Assembly (NCBI GenBank): GCA_018224415.1
Contig: JAGTUZ010000329.1
Span: 1-8,135, forward strand
Direction of reading: 5' to 3'
Source: Bacteroidota bacterium
GTDB taxonomy: Bacteria; Bacteroidota; Ignavibacteria; SZUA-365
DNA: 8,135 nucleotides
Shown here: positions 1-5,998 of the stretch, piece by piece
Numbering within the stretch: position 1 is the stretch's first letter
Layout of the letters: each line of letters opens with the position of its first letter
Made by a program: the position numbers and the translations under genes
Notes under the pieces: generated by a model
What the model saw: the letters and a program-made list of their open reading frames with translations, nothing else
The model's database searches: none
Told to the model about the DNA's origin: nothing

Positions 1-32
1 AGGTAGGTCCGCTTTCACGGGCGATCAACCGC

Positions 33-96
33 CCTTCTCCCCCTCGACCCTTCTATCCCTCTATCCTTCTCCCCCTCTATCCTTCTCCCCCACTCA
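33..96 (-). repeat. 16-nt tandem array, built of 8-nt half units, after the DUF1611 gene
   Basis: Read on the plus strand, four adjacent 16-nt units: CCTTCTCCCCCTCGAC (33-48), CCTTCTATCCCTCTAT (49-64), CCTTCTCCCCCTCTAT (65-80) and a degenerate CCTTCTCCCCCACTCA (81-96). Each unit looks like two diverged 8-nt halves of the form CCYTCTMY. The array runs into the stop codon of the DUF1611 gene. On the minus strand it is almost pure purine and would form the 3' untranslated part of the purA-DUF1611 transcript. No classical hairpin plus T-tract terminator is visible between it and the left edge. Confidence 0.8.
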
Positions 97-1203
97 CACC
101 CGATCGTGGATCTCGCTGACTTCATGCGGAAGCACCACGCGGTGATACTGGGCGAAATAGGCAAGCAGCGCATCGACCATCGGGGCAGCCGAATCGCGCA
201 TCAGATCCACGGTGGGCAGGCCAGTCTCCTGTTCAAACCGGGCCACGGTCTGACGGTAATCCTGTGTGTTGAGGTCCATGGAGTTGAGGCCGATCGCAAC
301 GATGCGGGAGGACTTGAAGACGCCCATGACGCGTTCGTGCAATTCGCGGGAGTCGGCAATGCCCGGCAAGGGCATACCGTAGCCGTCGGTTTCCCTCGAG
401 GGATGATGGCAGAGAATCATGGCGTCGGGCATGGCACCGTGCATCAGACCAAGTGCGATCGGCGAATTTCCGCAATTGCTGATCGCTCCCTGTCCTTCGA
501 CAATCACGTATTCGTAGCCTTCGTTGGCCGCCTTGTCGATCTCGAATTCCAGCGCGCCGGTGATGAAATCAGCGGGAAGGTCTTCGACAGAAACGCCACG
601 TCCACTGATCAGGATGCCAGTCGGCCCGGTCCCCACCATGGCGACGTTGATACCGCGTCTCCGCATCTCGCGCTGCAGCATGAGCGCCGTGGTCATTTTT
701 CCGGTGTCGGAATCGGTCCCCACCGTGAGGATGGTGCCGATTCCGCGCCGGCGCCAGCTTCCCTGCGCGCGTATCAGGTGACTTTTCGACACCTGATGCA
801 GGTCGTGGATGCGCAGACCTTTTTCCTCGGCGATGGTCGAGAATTCGGCGTCCCTGCGCAATGGCTGCTTGAGTCCGCTGACGATGTGCAGGCCGGAATG
901 GAGGGCGCTGCGGATGATGTGCCGCCAGCTGTCGGGAAGCACTCCCCCCATCGGTGTGATACCGATCAGCATCGAATCGGGACGGTATTTCATCGCCTCC
1001 TCGAGTGACGACACGATAGGCGTGTCGCCGCCGAAGCCGATGATCTCCTGCGTTGTCCCGCTCTCCTTGCTGCTGTCGATAACGGCGACGATGCGGTCCG
1101 GAATGTACAGCAGTGCGGCGATCACCATGCGGAGGCCGATCGAACTCAGTCTTCCCTCGGCCAGCAGCACCATGCGCTCGCTCTGCCGTGTGAGCATCAC
1201 CAT
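94..1203 (-). CDS. DUF1611 family P-loop protein (DgcN-like)
   Basis: A 369-residue protein with the two-part layout of the DUF1611 family. The N-terminal alpha/beta half (about residues 10-145) has Rossmann-like strands such as RIVAVIDSS (37-45) and DSMLIGITPMGG (76-87). The C-terminal half (about 150-350) is a P-loop NTPase-like domain with a Walker A-type GTDSDTGKMTT (162-172, Lys169) and an acidic VEGQGA (235-240), recalling dethiobiotin synthetase-type folds. Family knowledge: DUF1611 includes DgcN, reported as an N-acetyltransferase in D-glutamate catabolism, and members often sit beside a dipeptide or N-acyl-amino-acid epimerase. That role is not demonstrated here, and any such partner would lie beyond the left edge. 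The first ATG overlaps the purA stop by 7 nt. I chose it because GGGAGA lies 9 nt upstream; a second ATG two codons later, at 1197, would form TGATG with the purA stop but lies 15 nt from the same SD. Family assignment is fairly sure, function is not. Confidence 0.85.
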   Translation of the reverse strand: MVMLTRQSERMVLLAEGRLSSIGLRMVIAALLYIPDRIVAVIDSSKESGTTQEIIGFGGDTPIVSSLEEAMKYRPDSMLIGITPMGGVLPDSWRHIIRSALHSGLHIVSGLKQPLRRDAEFSTIAEEKGLRIHDLHQVSKSHLIRAQGSWRRRGIGTILTVGTDSDTGKMTTALMLQREMRRRGINVAMVGTGPTGILISGRGVSVEDLPADFITGALEFEIDKAANEGYEYVIVEGQGAISNCGNSPIALGLMHGAMPDAMILCHHPSRETDGYGMPLPGIADSRELHERVMGVFKSSRIVAIGLNSMDLNTQDYRQTVARFEQETGLPTVDLMRDSAAPMVDALLAYFAQYHRVVLPHEVSEIHDRV

Positions 1204-2483
1204 GCCGGCACATCTCCCGGGAAGAGGATCTGCGAACGCTCGGGACCGACACTCACGCAGGTGACGCGGACGCCAATATAGTCTTCGACCGCGGTGATGT
1301 AGGCTTTTGCATTCTCCGGAAGATCGTCGAACGAGAGCACCGAGGAAATGTCTTCCTGCCAGCCGGGGAAGGATTCATAGACGGGATGCATGATCTCGAG
1401 ACGACGAAGGTTGGTCTGGAAATGGTTGGTACGCCGGCCTTCGTACTCATAGGCCGTGCACACACGCACTTCCTCGAGACCGCTGAGCACATCGAGTTTC
1501 ATCATACCGACGGATCCGATGCCGTTGAGCATGGCAGAGTAGCGCATCGCCACGGCGTCGAACCATCCGCAGCGCCGTCGTCGTCCGGTGGTCGAGCCGT
1601 ATTCCTGTCCCTTCACAAGCAGATGTTCTCCCACGGCGTCATCGAGTTCGGTCGGGAAGGGACCCAATCCCACGCGGGTGGTATAGGCCTTCATCACGCC
1701 GATGACCGAGTCGATGGCCGTCGGCGCGATACCGAGTCCGATGGTGGCGCCACCGCTGATCGGACTGGAGGATGTGACATACGGATACGTCCCGTGATCG
1801 ATGTCGAGCAACGCGCCCTGGGCGCCTTCGCACAACACGTCTTTCCCGTCGCGAATGGCATCGTTGAGATAGAAGGCGGTATCGGTGACGTATTCGTCGA
1901 TCAGTTCGTCAAAACGCTTGTACTCGTCGATGATCTTCTCGACGTCGAGTTCCTCGGCGTCGTAGATCTTGCTGATGATCTGGTTTTTCTCTTCCAGGTT
2001 GCGGCGGATGCGCGATTCCAGGATGTCGTGGTCCAAAAGGTCCACGATGCGGATACCCACGCGTGCGGCCTTGTCGTAATAGGCCGGTCCGATGCCGCGG
2101 CCGGTTGTGCCGATCGGGGCGAGGCCCTTTTCCACCAGCGAGTCGAGCAGCTTGTGGTAGGGCATGATCATGTGGGCGTTGTGGCTGATCTTCAGGCGCC
2201 CCTTGAGCGAGATGCCCTGGGACTCGAGAAAACGTATTTCCTCCATCAGGGCGACGGGGTCGATCACCACGCCGTTGCCGATGACCGCGACGCAGTGTTC
2301 ATGGAAAATGCCGGACGGGATCAGGTGCAGGACGTATTTCTGGTCGCCGATTTCAATGGTGTGACCGGCGTTGGCACCGCCCTGGTAGCGGGCCACGATG
2401 TCGACGTCCTTGCTGAGAATGTCAACCAACTTTCCCTTTCCTTCATCGCCCCACTGGGCGCCCACGAGAACTCGCACGGCCAT
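1197..2483 (-). CDS. purA: Adenylosuccinate synthase PurA
   Basis: Cytoplasmic GTP-dependent enzyme that joins IMP and aspartate to give adenylosuccinate, the first committed step from IMP to AMP. The 428 residues match the usual bacterial length. Visible signatures, at E. coli-like positions: WGDEGKGK (11-18) with catalytic Asp13, GGANAGHT (35-42) with catalytic His41, TTGRGIGPAY (126-135), CEGAQG (218-223), and TTGRRRRCGWFDA (298-310), the arginine-rich loop that binds IMP and closes the active site. No key residue is missing and the protein appears complete from MAVRVLVGAQWG to its end. AGGAG lies 8 nt before the ATG. It is separated from the upstream STAS gene by an intrinsic terminator, so it probably starts its own transcription unit, and it overlaps the downstream DUF1611 gene. 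Two related palindromes in its leader may be operator sites. Confidence 0.98.
   Translation of the reverse strand: MAVRVLVGAQWGDEGKGKLVDILSKDVDIVARYQGGANAGHTIEIGDQKYVLHLIPSGIFHEHCVAVIGNGVVIDPVALMEEIRFLESQGISLKGRLKISHNAHMIMPYHKLLDSLVEKGLAPIGTTGRGIGPAYYDKAARVGIRIVDLLDHDILESRIRRNLEEKNQIISKIYDAEELDVEKIIDEYKRFDELIDEYVTDTAFYLNDAIRDGKDVLCEGAQGALLDIDHGTYPYVTSSSPISGGATIGLGIAPTAIDSVIGVMKAYTTRVGLGPFPTELDDAVGEHLLVKGQEYGSTTGRRRRCGWFDAVAMRYSAMLNGIGSVGMMKLDVLSGLEEVRVCTAYEYEGRRTNHFQTNLRRLEIMHPVYESFPGWQEDISSVLSFDDLPENAKAYITAVEDYIGVRVTCVSVGPERSQILFPGDVPAW
1213..1218 (-). promoter_or_regulatory. Ribosome binding site of the DUF1611 gene, inside purA
   Basis: GGGAGA on the minus strand, 9 nt before the ATG at 1203 and inside the last codons of purA. 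The spacing favours the ATG at 1203 over the second in-frame ATG at 1197, which would be 15 nt away. Confidence 0.6.
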
Positions 2484-2491
2484 GGGTCATG

Positions 2492-2496
2492 CTCCT
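2492..2496 (-). promoter_or_regulatory. Ribosome binding site of purA
   Basis: AGGAG on the minus strand, 8 nt before the purA ATG. An ATG closer to the SD (overlapping CATGACCC) is out of frame, so the annotated start is the one that gives the conserved MAVRVLVGAQWG N-terminus. Confidence 0.75.
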
Positions 2497-2518
2497 GTGA
2501 TGGAAAAAAACTGCAACG

Positions 2519-2563
2519 TGCGGTCCGCATGCTGCGCGCGAAGGCGGAAGAATGCGGCCGCAT
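2519..2563 (-). promoter_or_regulatory. Two related palindromes upstream of purA
   Basis: ATGCGGCCGCAT is a perfect 12-bp palindrome at 2552-2563. TGCGG-T-CCGCA is a perfect 11-bp dyad at 2519-2529. They share the arms TGCGG and CCGCA and differ in the centre by one inserted base. Their centres are about 33 nt apart, close to three helical turns, and they lie roughly 36-80 nt before the purA start. This looks like a pair of protein-binding sites for a dimeric regulator, although no regulator is identifiable and GC-rich DNA forms such palindromes by chance. I could not find a convincing -35/-10 pair in the same gap. Confidence 0.35.
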
Positions 2564-2564
2564 C

Positions 2565-2601
2565 GAAAAAGAACGGGCCTCCCCGGTGTCCCCAGGAGGC
2601 C
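2565..2601 (-). terminator. Intrinsic terminator of the secD-secF-STAS operon
   Basis: On the minus strand GGCCTCC (2601-2595) pairs perfectly with GGAGGCC (2582-2576) around a 12-nt loop that can itself add two G-C pairs. Two bases after the stem comes a T-rich tract, TTCTTTTTC (2573-2565). The hairpin begins 33 nt after the STAS stop codon, which fits the end of the upstream operon. Confidence 0.75.
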
Positions 2602-2634
2602 GTCGGAATCAATTTGTCAGACTCGGTTGCGGAA

Positions 2635-2976
2635 TCAGGACGCAAAGCTGGCGACGGCCTCGTCCACGCTGTCGTACGGATGGAAGATCGTATGCAGCTT
2701 GGTGATCTCTATCAGCTTGCGGACGTTTCCGGTCAGGCAGGCGAGCTTCAGCTCGCCGCCGTTGCTTTTCATGGTTGTGTAACCGCCGATCAGCATGCCC
2801 AGGCCCGAGCTGTTCATCAGCGTCACCTGGGAGAGATCGATCACTACCTGTTTGCGTCCGTCGTCGATGAGCCGGTGAAGCTCATCGTTGAGAGCGTTGG
2901 CTTCGGGACCGCCGAGAATCGCCCCCTGCAGGGACAGGAGGGTCACACCGTTCCGGTCTGTCGCGGGGATCTGCAT
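2635..2976 (-). CDS. STAS-domain protein, anti-sigma factor antagonist type
   Basis: A 113-residue single-domain protein of the SpoIIAA/RsbV type. In the family these cytoplasmic switch proteins bind an anti-sigma factor or kinase when unphosphorylated and release it once a conserved serine is phosphorylated. Seen here: strand VTLLSLQGAILGG (11-23), strand QVVIDLSQVTLMNSSGLGMLIGG (43-65) with the phosphorylation loop NSSG (55-58), and strand GELKLACL (73-80) followed by a helix. Ser57 is the expected phosphosite by alignment with SpoIIAA Ser58. The residue before the Ser-Ser pair is Asn rather than the more common Asp. The start is 9 nt after the secF stop, and its SD AGGAGG overlaps that stop, so it is co-translated with secDF and is followed by a terminator. 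No kinase, phosphatase or sigma factor is visible nearby. Domain call is firm; the partner is unknown. Confidence 0.9.
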   Translation of the reverse strand: MQIPATDRNGVTLLSLQGAILGGPEANALNDELHRLIDDGRKQVVIDLSQVTLMNSSGLGMLIGGYTTMKSNGGELKLACLTGNVRKLIEITKLHTIFHPYDSVDEAVASFAS

Positions 2977-2981
2977 GGCTG

Positions 2982-2987
2982 CCTCCT
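2982..2987 (-). promoter_or_regulatory. Ribosome binding site of the STAS gene overlapping the secF stop
   Basis: A full-consensus AGGAGG on the minus strand, 5 nt before the ATG. Its first bases are part of the secF TAG stop codon, which suggests that translation of the STAS gene is tied to that of secF. Confidence 0.8.
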
Positions 2988-3903
2988 AGAAAGTGATTTT
3001 GGCGTTCCGGGACTTCGCCCAGTCCAACGTCAGCGCGCCCGCAACAAAAATGCTTGAGTAGGTTCCGGTAAACACACCCACGGTCATCACAAACGCGAAA
3101 CCGCGCGTGGGCTCACCACCGAAAAACATGAGCGACGACATCACGAGCAGCGTCGTCACCCCAGTCAGAATGGTACGGCTCATCGTGGTGTTGATGCTCT
3201 TGTTCATCACCGGCTCGAGCGCGCTGGTCTTGAACAGCTTGAGGTTTTCACGCACGCGGTCAAACACCACCACCGTATCGTTCACCGAATAACCCACGAG
3301 CGTCAGAAACGCCGCCACCATGGCTTGGTCGAACTCGAGATTGAGACCAGGGATCATATCGGTAAAAATGGACACAAGGCCGAGAGTCAGAAGCACGTCA
3401 TGAAACAGTGCGGCCACGGTGCCGAAGGCGAAAATGAACTTGAAGCGGAAACCGATGAAAACGAGAATACCGATGAGCGCGAAAAACACCGCAACCACGG
3501 CATCACGCCGGATTTCGGAACCGATTTTCGCCTCCACGCGGTTTTCCTGCAGCACTTCGATATCGCTGTTGAACGCCGCAATCAGCGCGTCCTTGATCTG
3601 GTCGGAAATGGTCGATCCCATGCCCTTCTGGTCCGTGCGGACGATGAAGTCCGTATCGGAACCGAAAGACTTGATTTCGATGCTTCCCATGTTGGCCTCG
3701 CGCATGATCGTGCGCAGCTCAGCGATGCTGGCCGACTTGGGCAGACGCACCACCACCTCGGTCCCGCCCTTGAAATCGAGACCGAATTGAATCCCCTTGA
3801 CGAGGATCGAGACGATTCCAAGAAGGAGGATGACGGCGGACACGCCGTAGAGGACCTTCCGCTTGCCCATGAAATCAAAATTGAGATTCTTGAAAATTCT
3901 CAT
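2986..3903 (-). CDS. secF: Protein translocase subunit SecF
   Basis: Inner-membrane partner of SecD. SecDF uses the proton motive force to pull exported proteins out of the SecYEG channel on the outer face of the membrane. The 305 residues match normal SecF length. Visible parts: a short cytoplasmic N-terminus, TM1 (about 17-35), the D1 motif FGLDFKGGT (40-48), a periplasmic P4 domain (about 49-130), then five more membrane segments near 134-151, 155-180, 192-213, 245-262 and 267-293. TM4 carries the conserved GYSVNDTVVVFDRVREN (204-220), with Asp209 in the position tied to proton coupling. The ATG is the first possible start, since an in-frame TAG lies three codons upstream. AGGAGT sits 12 nt before it, a rather long spacing. 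It follows secD by 48 nt and precedes the STAS gene by 9 nt. It appears intact. Confidence 0.97.
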   Translation of the reverse strand: MRIFKNLNFDFMGKRKVLYGVSAVILLLGIVSILVKGIQFGLDFKGGTEVVVRLPKSASIAELRTIMREANMGSIEIKSFGSDTDFIVRTDQKGMGSTISDQIKDALIAAFNSDIEVLQENRVEAKIGSEIRRDAVVAVFFALIGILVFIGFRFKFIFAFGTVAALFHDVLLTLGLVSIFTDMIPGLNLEFDQAMVAAFLTLVGYSVNDTVVVFDRVRENLKLFKTSALEPVMNKSINTTMSRTILTGVTTLLVMSSLMFFGGEPTRGFAFVMTVGVFTGTYSSIFVAGALTLDWAKSRNAKITF

Positions 3904-3951
3904 GATGCTCTATTTACTCCTGGATCACTTGCATTCTTGTGGGTCGTTCCG

Positions 3952-5847
3952 TCATCCGAACTTGACGATCGACGGCGCCTTGTCGAGAGTGATTTCGAAA
4001 ATGACGCGCGTCATCACGATCGCGGTGAACAGCGAACAGAGGATACCGATCATCAGCGTGAGAGCGAAGCCCTGGATGGGGCCGGAACCGAACTGGTACA
4101 GGATGATCGTCGTGAGGAGCGTCGTGAGATTCGAGTCGATGATGGCCGGGAACGCGCGCGAATACCCGGCGTCGATCGCGGCCCGCATGGTCTTGCCGGC
4201 GCCGTACTCCTCGCGGATGCGTTCGTTGATGAGCACGTTTGCGTCGACCGCCATACCCACGGTGAGCAGGATACCCGCGATGCCAGGCAGCGTGAGCGTG
4301 CCATGGAAGCCCGCGAGAATGGCGAGGATGAAGCCCACGTTGAACAGCAGCGCGATGTCTGCCGGCACGCCGCCGTACTGGTAGTACAGCACCATGAAGA
4401 AGATCACGATGCCAAAGCCGATGAGGAAGGAATTCAGACCCTTTCTGATCGAATCCTCACCGAGCGACGGACCGACCGTGCGCTCTTCGATGATCTCCAC
4501 CGGTGCGGGAAGGGCACCGGCCTTGAGCACGATCTCGAGCAGACGCGCCTCGTCCATGTTTTCCATGCCTTCGATCTGCGAATTGCCGCCGATGATTTTC
4601 TGCTTGACATTCGGTGCCGAGAACACGGCGTTGTCAAGCACGATGGCGATGCGCTTGTTGACGTTCGCGCCGGTGACACGCGCCCATTCGCGCGCACCCT
4701 CGGCGTCCATCTGCATGGACACAACCGCCCCGCCGAAGCCGGCCTGGTCGGTCTGCGCACGCGCACCGGTAACGACCTCGCCGGTCAGCTCGGGCTTGCG
4801 CTTGAGAATGTAGAATTCGTAAAAGTCCTGTCCTTCGTTCGTGAACGTCGGCTTGGCGCTCCACGCGAAGGAGACGTCGTCGGGAATGGCGTTCCTCACA
4901 TCCGAGCGGTCCAGGATGTTGTTGATGCGCTCCCGCTGCTCCGGCGTGGCATACAGTCCATACTCCGTGGCGGTAAACAGCGCCATGAAGGGATTCTTCT
5001 TCTTCCATTCGTCGAACTTCTGCTCGTCGGTCATGCTGGCCTGGGCGACGGAGTCGGCGGTGTTCGCTGCGCTGTCGGCCGCTGCGATGCTCCCGTCCGT
5101 GGTCGCGGTCGTGTCACCCGCAATTGCCGATGTGTCGGCTTCGTCCTCGACCGGCTTGCCGAGCAACGCCTTGTCGATGTTGCTGAAAGCCTTGAGCATA
5201 CTGTTCTCTTCGGCGAAGAGCTTGAACTCGAGCTGGGCAGTCTCCTGGATCAGTTGGCGCACTTCGCGTTCGTCACTCACGCCCGGAAGCTCCAGGATGA
5301 TGCGGCGACTGCCACTGCGCGTGATCGTGACTTCCGAGACGCCGTACTGGTCGATACGGTTGCGGATGATCTCCAGCGCGCGCTCGACCGCTTTCTCTGA
5401 TTCATCGTTGAGATAGGTCATCACTTCGGAGTTGGAGTTGCGGATGTCGCCGTAGTAACGGCTCAGACGCATGCCCTTTTCATCGAACTTCCGGCCGATG
5501 ATGTCAAGCACAGTCTCGTCGCTCGTGGCGGCATCAGTGCGTGCCTCGTCGAGAATGGCGCGGAGGTTGTCGTCCTCGTTCTTGGCGAGCTTCGCGAGCA
5601 GCTCGACGATGTCCACCTCCATGGTGACGTACATGCCGCCCTGCAGATCGAGACCGAGCTTCAGGCGCGACTCGCGGCTGTTGCGAATGGACTCCTCGTT
5701 TTCATCGAAGTACTTCGTGCTGTCGGCGTCCGAAAGACTCTCGAGCTTGCCTTGATGCACGGAATCCATGTACGTCGGCCAGAGCAGGTATCCCGCCAGA
5801 CCGAGGAACGCGGCTATTAGGACGATCCGGAACAGGTATTTCTTCAC
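3952..5847 (-). CDS. secD: Protein translocase subunit SecD
   Basis: Inner-membrane SecDF subunit that helps late steps of Sec export with the proton motive force. The 631 residues contain TM1 (about 7-24), the D1 motif LGLDLQGG (64-71), a large periplasmic P1 domain (to about 465) including ERALEIIRNRIDQYGVSE (155-172) and the ELPGV segment (186-190), then a membrane block with segments near 470-488, 496-513, 517-540, 566-584 and 590-617. GMAVDANVLINERIREE (531-547) is the conserved D4 region, and Asp535 is the expected proton-coupling acid. The start codon is GTG, preceded by GGAGG at 10 nt and followed by a Lys-Lys plus hydrophobic segment. The next in-frame Met falls after TM1, so GTG is preferred. 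A low-complexity acidic Ala/Thr/Ser/Asp stretch (about 232-272) interrupts P1. SecD and SecF are separate, not fused. Transcription is likely driven by the promoter at 5918-5949. Confidence 0.97.
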   Translation of the reverse strand: MKKYLFRIVLIAAFLGLAGYLLWPTYMDSVHQGKLESLSDADSTKYFDENEESIRNSRESRLKLGLDLQGGMYVTMEVDIVELLAKLAKNEDDNLRAILDEARTDAATSDETVLDIIGRKFDEKGMRLSRYYGDIRNSNSEVMTYLNDESEKAVERALEIIRNRIDQYGVSEVTITRSGSRRIILELPGVSDEREVRQLIQETAQLEFKLFAEENSMLKAFSNIDKALLGKPVEDEADTSAIAGDTTATTDGSIAAADSAANTADSVAQASMTDEQKFDEWKKKNPFMALFTATEYGLYATPEQRERINNILDRSDVRNAIPDDVSFAWSAKPTFTNEGQDFYEFYILKRKPELTGEVVTGARAQTDQAGFGGAVVSMQMDAEGAREWARVTGANVNKRIAIVLDNAVFSAPNVKQKIIGGNSQIEGMENMDEARLLEIVLKAGALPAPVEIIEERTVGPSLGEDSIRKGLNSFLIGFGIVIFFMVLYYQYGGVPADIALLFNVGFILAILAGFHGTLTLPGIAGILLTVGMAVDANVLINERIREEYGAGKTMRAAIDAGYSRAFPAIIDSNLTTLLTTIILYQFGSGPIQGFALTLMIGILCSLFTAIVMTRVIFEITLDKAPSIVKFG

Positions 5848-5857
5848 GGAAGTCAGA

Positions 5858-5862
5858 CCTCC
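5858..5862 (-). promoter_or_regulatory. Ribosome binding site deciding the secD GTG start
   Basis: GGAGG on the minus strand, 10 nt before GTG. It supports GTG at 5847 as the start of secD, as no ATG is available before the first membrane segment. Confidence 0.7.
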
Positions 5863-5917
5863 AACGTCAGATATGTATAGATGAACTCAAAAAATCTTTT
5901 CAAAATGGTTCAGAGAA

Positions 5918-5949
5918 CAAATATAGGGAGTCCCTGCTATCAAAGTCAA
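5918..5949 (-). promoter_or_regulatory. Promoter of the secD-secF-STAS operon
   Basis: On the minus strand TTGACT (5949-5944) is followed, after 18 nt, by TATATTTG (5925-5918). Read as a sigma70-type promoter, both hexamers match 5 of 6 consensus bases with an 18-nt spacer. Read as a Bacteroidota-type promoter, it matches TTG-N21-TAnnTTTG exactly. The predicted transcript would start near 5911, giving a leader of about 60 nt before the secD GTG. A perfect 11-bp dyad, AGGGAGTCCCT (5925-5935), lies in the spacer and touches the -10 element. Confidence 0.75.
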
Positions 5950-5952
5950 TTC

Positions 5953-5992
5953 GAATCGGTGAATCGGTGAATAGGTGAGGCGGTGAGGCGGA
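5953..5992 (+). repeat. Five-unit 8-nt intergenic tandem array
   Basis: Five consecutive 8-nt units: GAATCGGT, GAATCGGT, GAATAGGT, GAGGCGGT, GAGGCGGA. The first two are identical and the others differ by one to three bases. The array fills the space between the aminopeptidase stop codon (6 nt away) and the -35 element of the secD promoter (3 nt away). I see no hairpin terminator for the aminopeptidase gene in this gap. Confidence 0.85.
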
Positions 5993-5998
5993 GGATAG

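Noticed and set aside
19..34. Small inverted repeat GGGCG-ATCAAC-CGCCC near the left edge as a terminator for the purA-DUF1611 unit
   Set aside because: The stem is only 5 bp and the minus strand lacks a T-tract after it, so intrinsic termination is not supported.
106..1008. A 300-residue plus-strand frame opposite the DUF1611 gene
   Set aside because: Composition is that of a shadow frame, and the minus-strand gene has conserved P-loop motifs.
2484..2564. A purA promoter with recognisable -35 and -10 boxes
   Set aside because: A TTGCAG occurs on the minus strand, but no TAnnTTTG or TATAAT-like element lies at a suitable distance before the ribosome binding site, so no promoter is called.
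1386..2705. A 439-residue plus-strand frame over purA and into the STAS gene
   Set aside because: It mirrors the purA reading frame, shows no recognisable domain and no supporting ribosome binding site; purA is unmistakable.
3904..3951. The 48-nt secD-secF gap as a promoter or small gene
   Set aside because: It is too short and shows only a ribosome binding site; no promoter boxes or stable hairpin were seen.
3325..5400. A 691-residue open frame on the plus strand, antisense to secD and secF
   Set aside because: Both opposing genes are clear, conserved SecD and SecF. The antisense product is a His/Asp/Glu/Arg/Val-rich string with no motif, as expected from GC-rich codon bias in the mirror frame.
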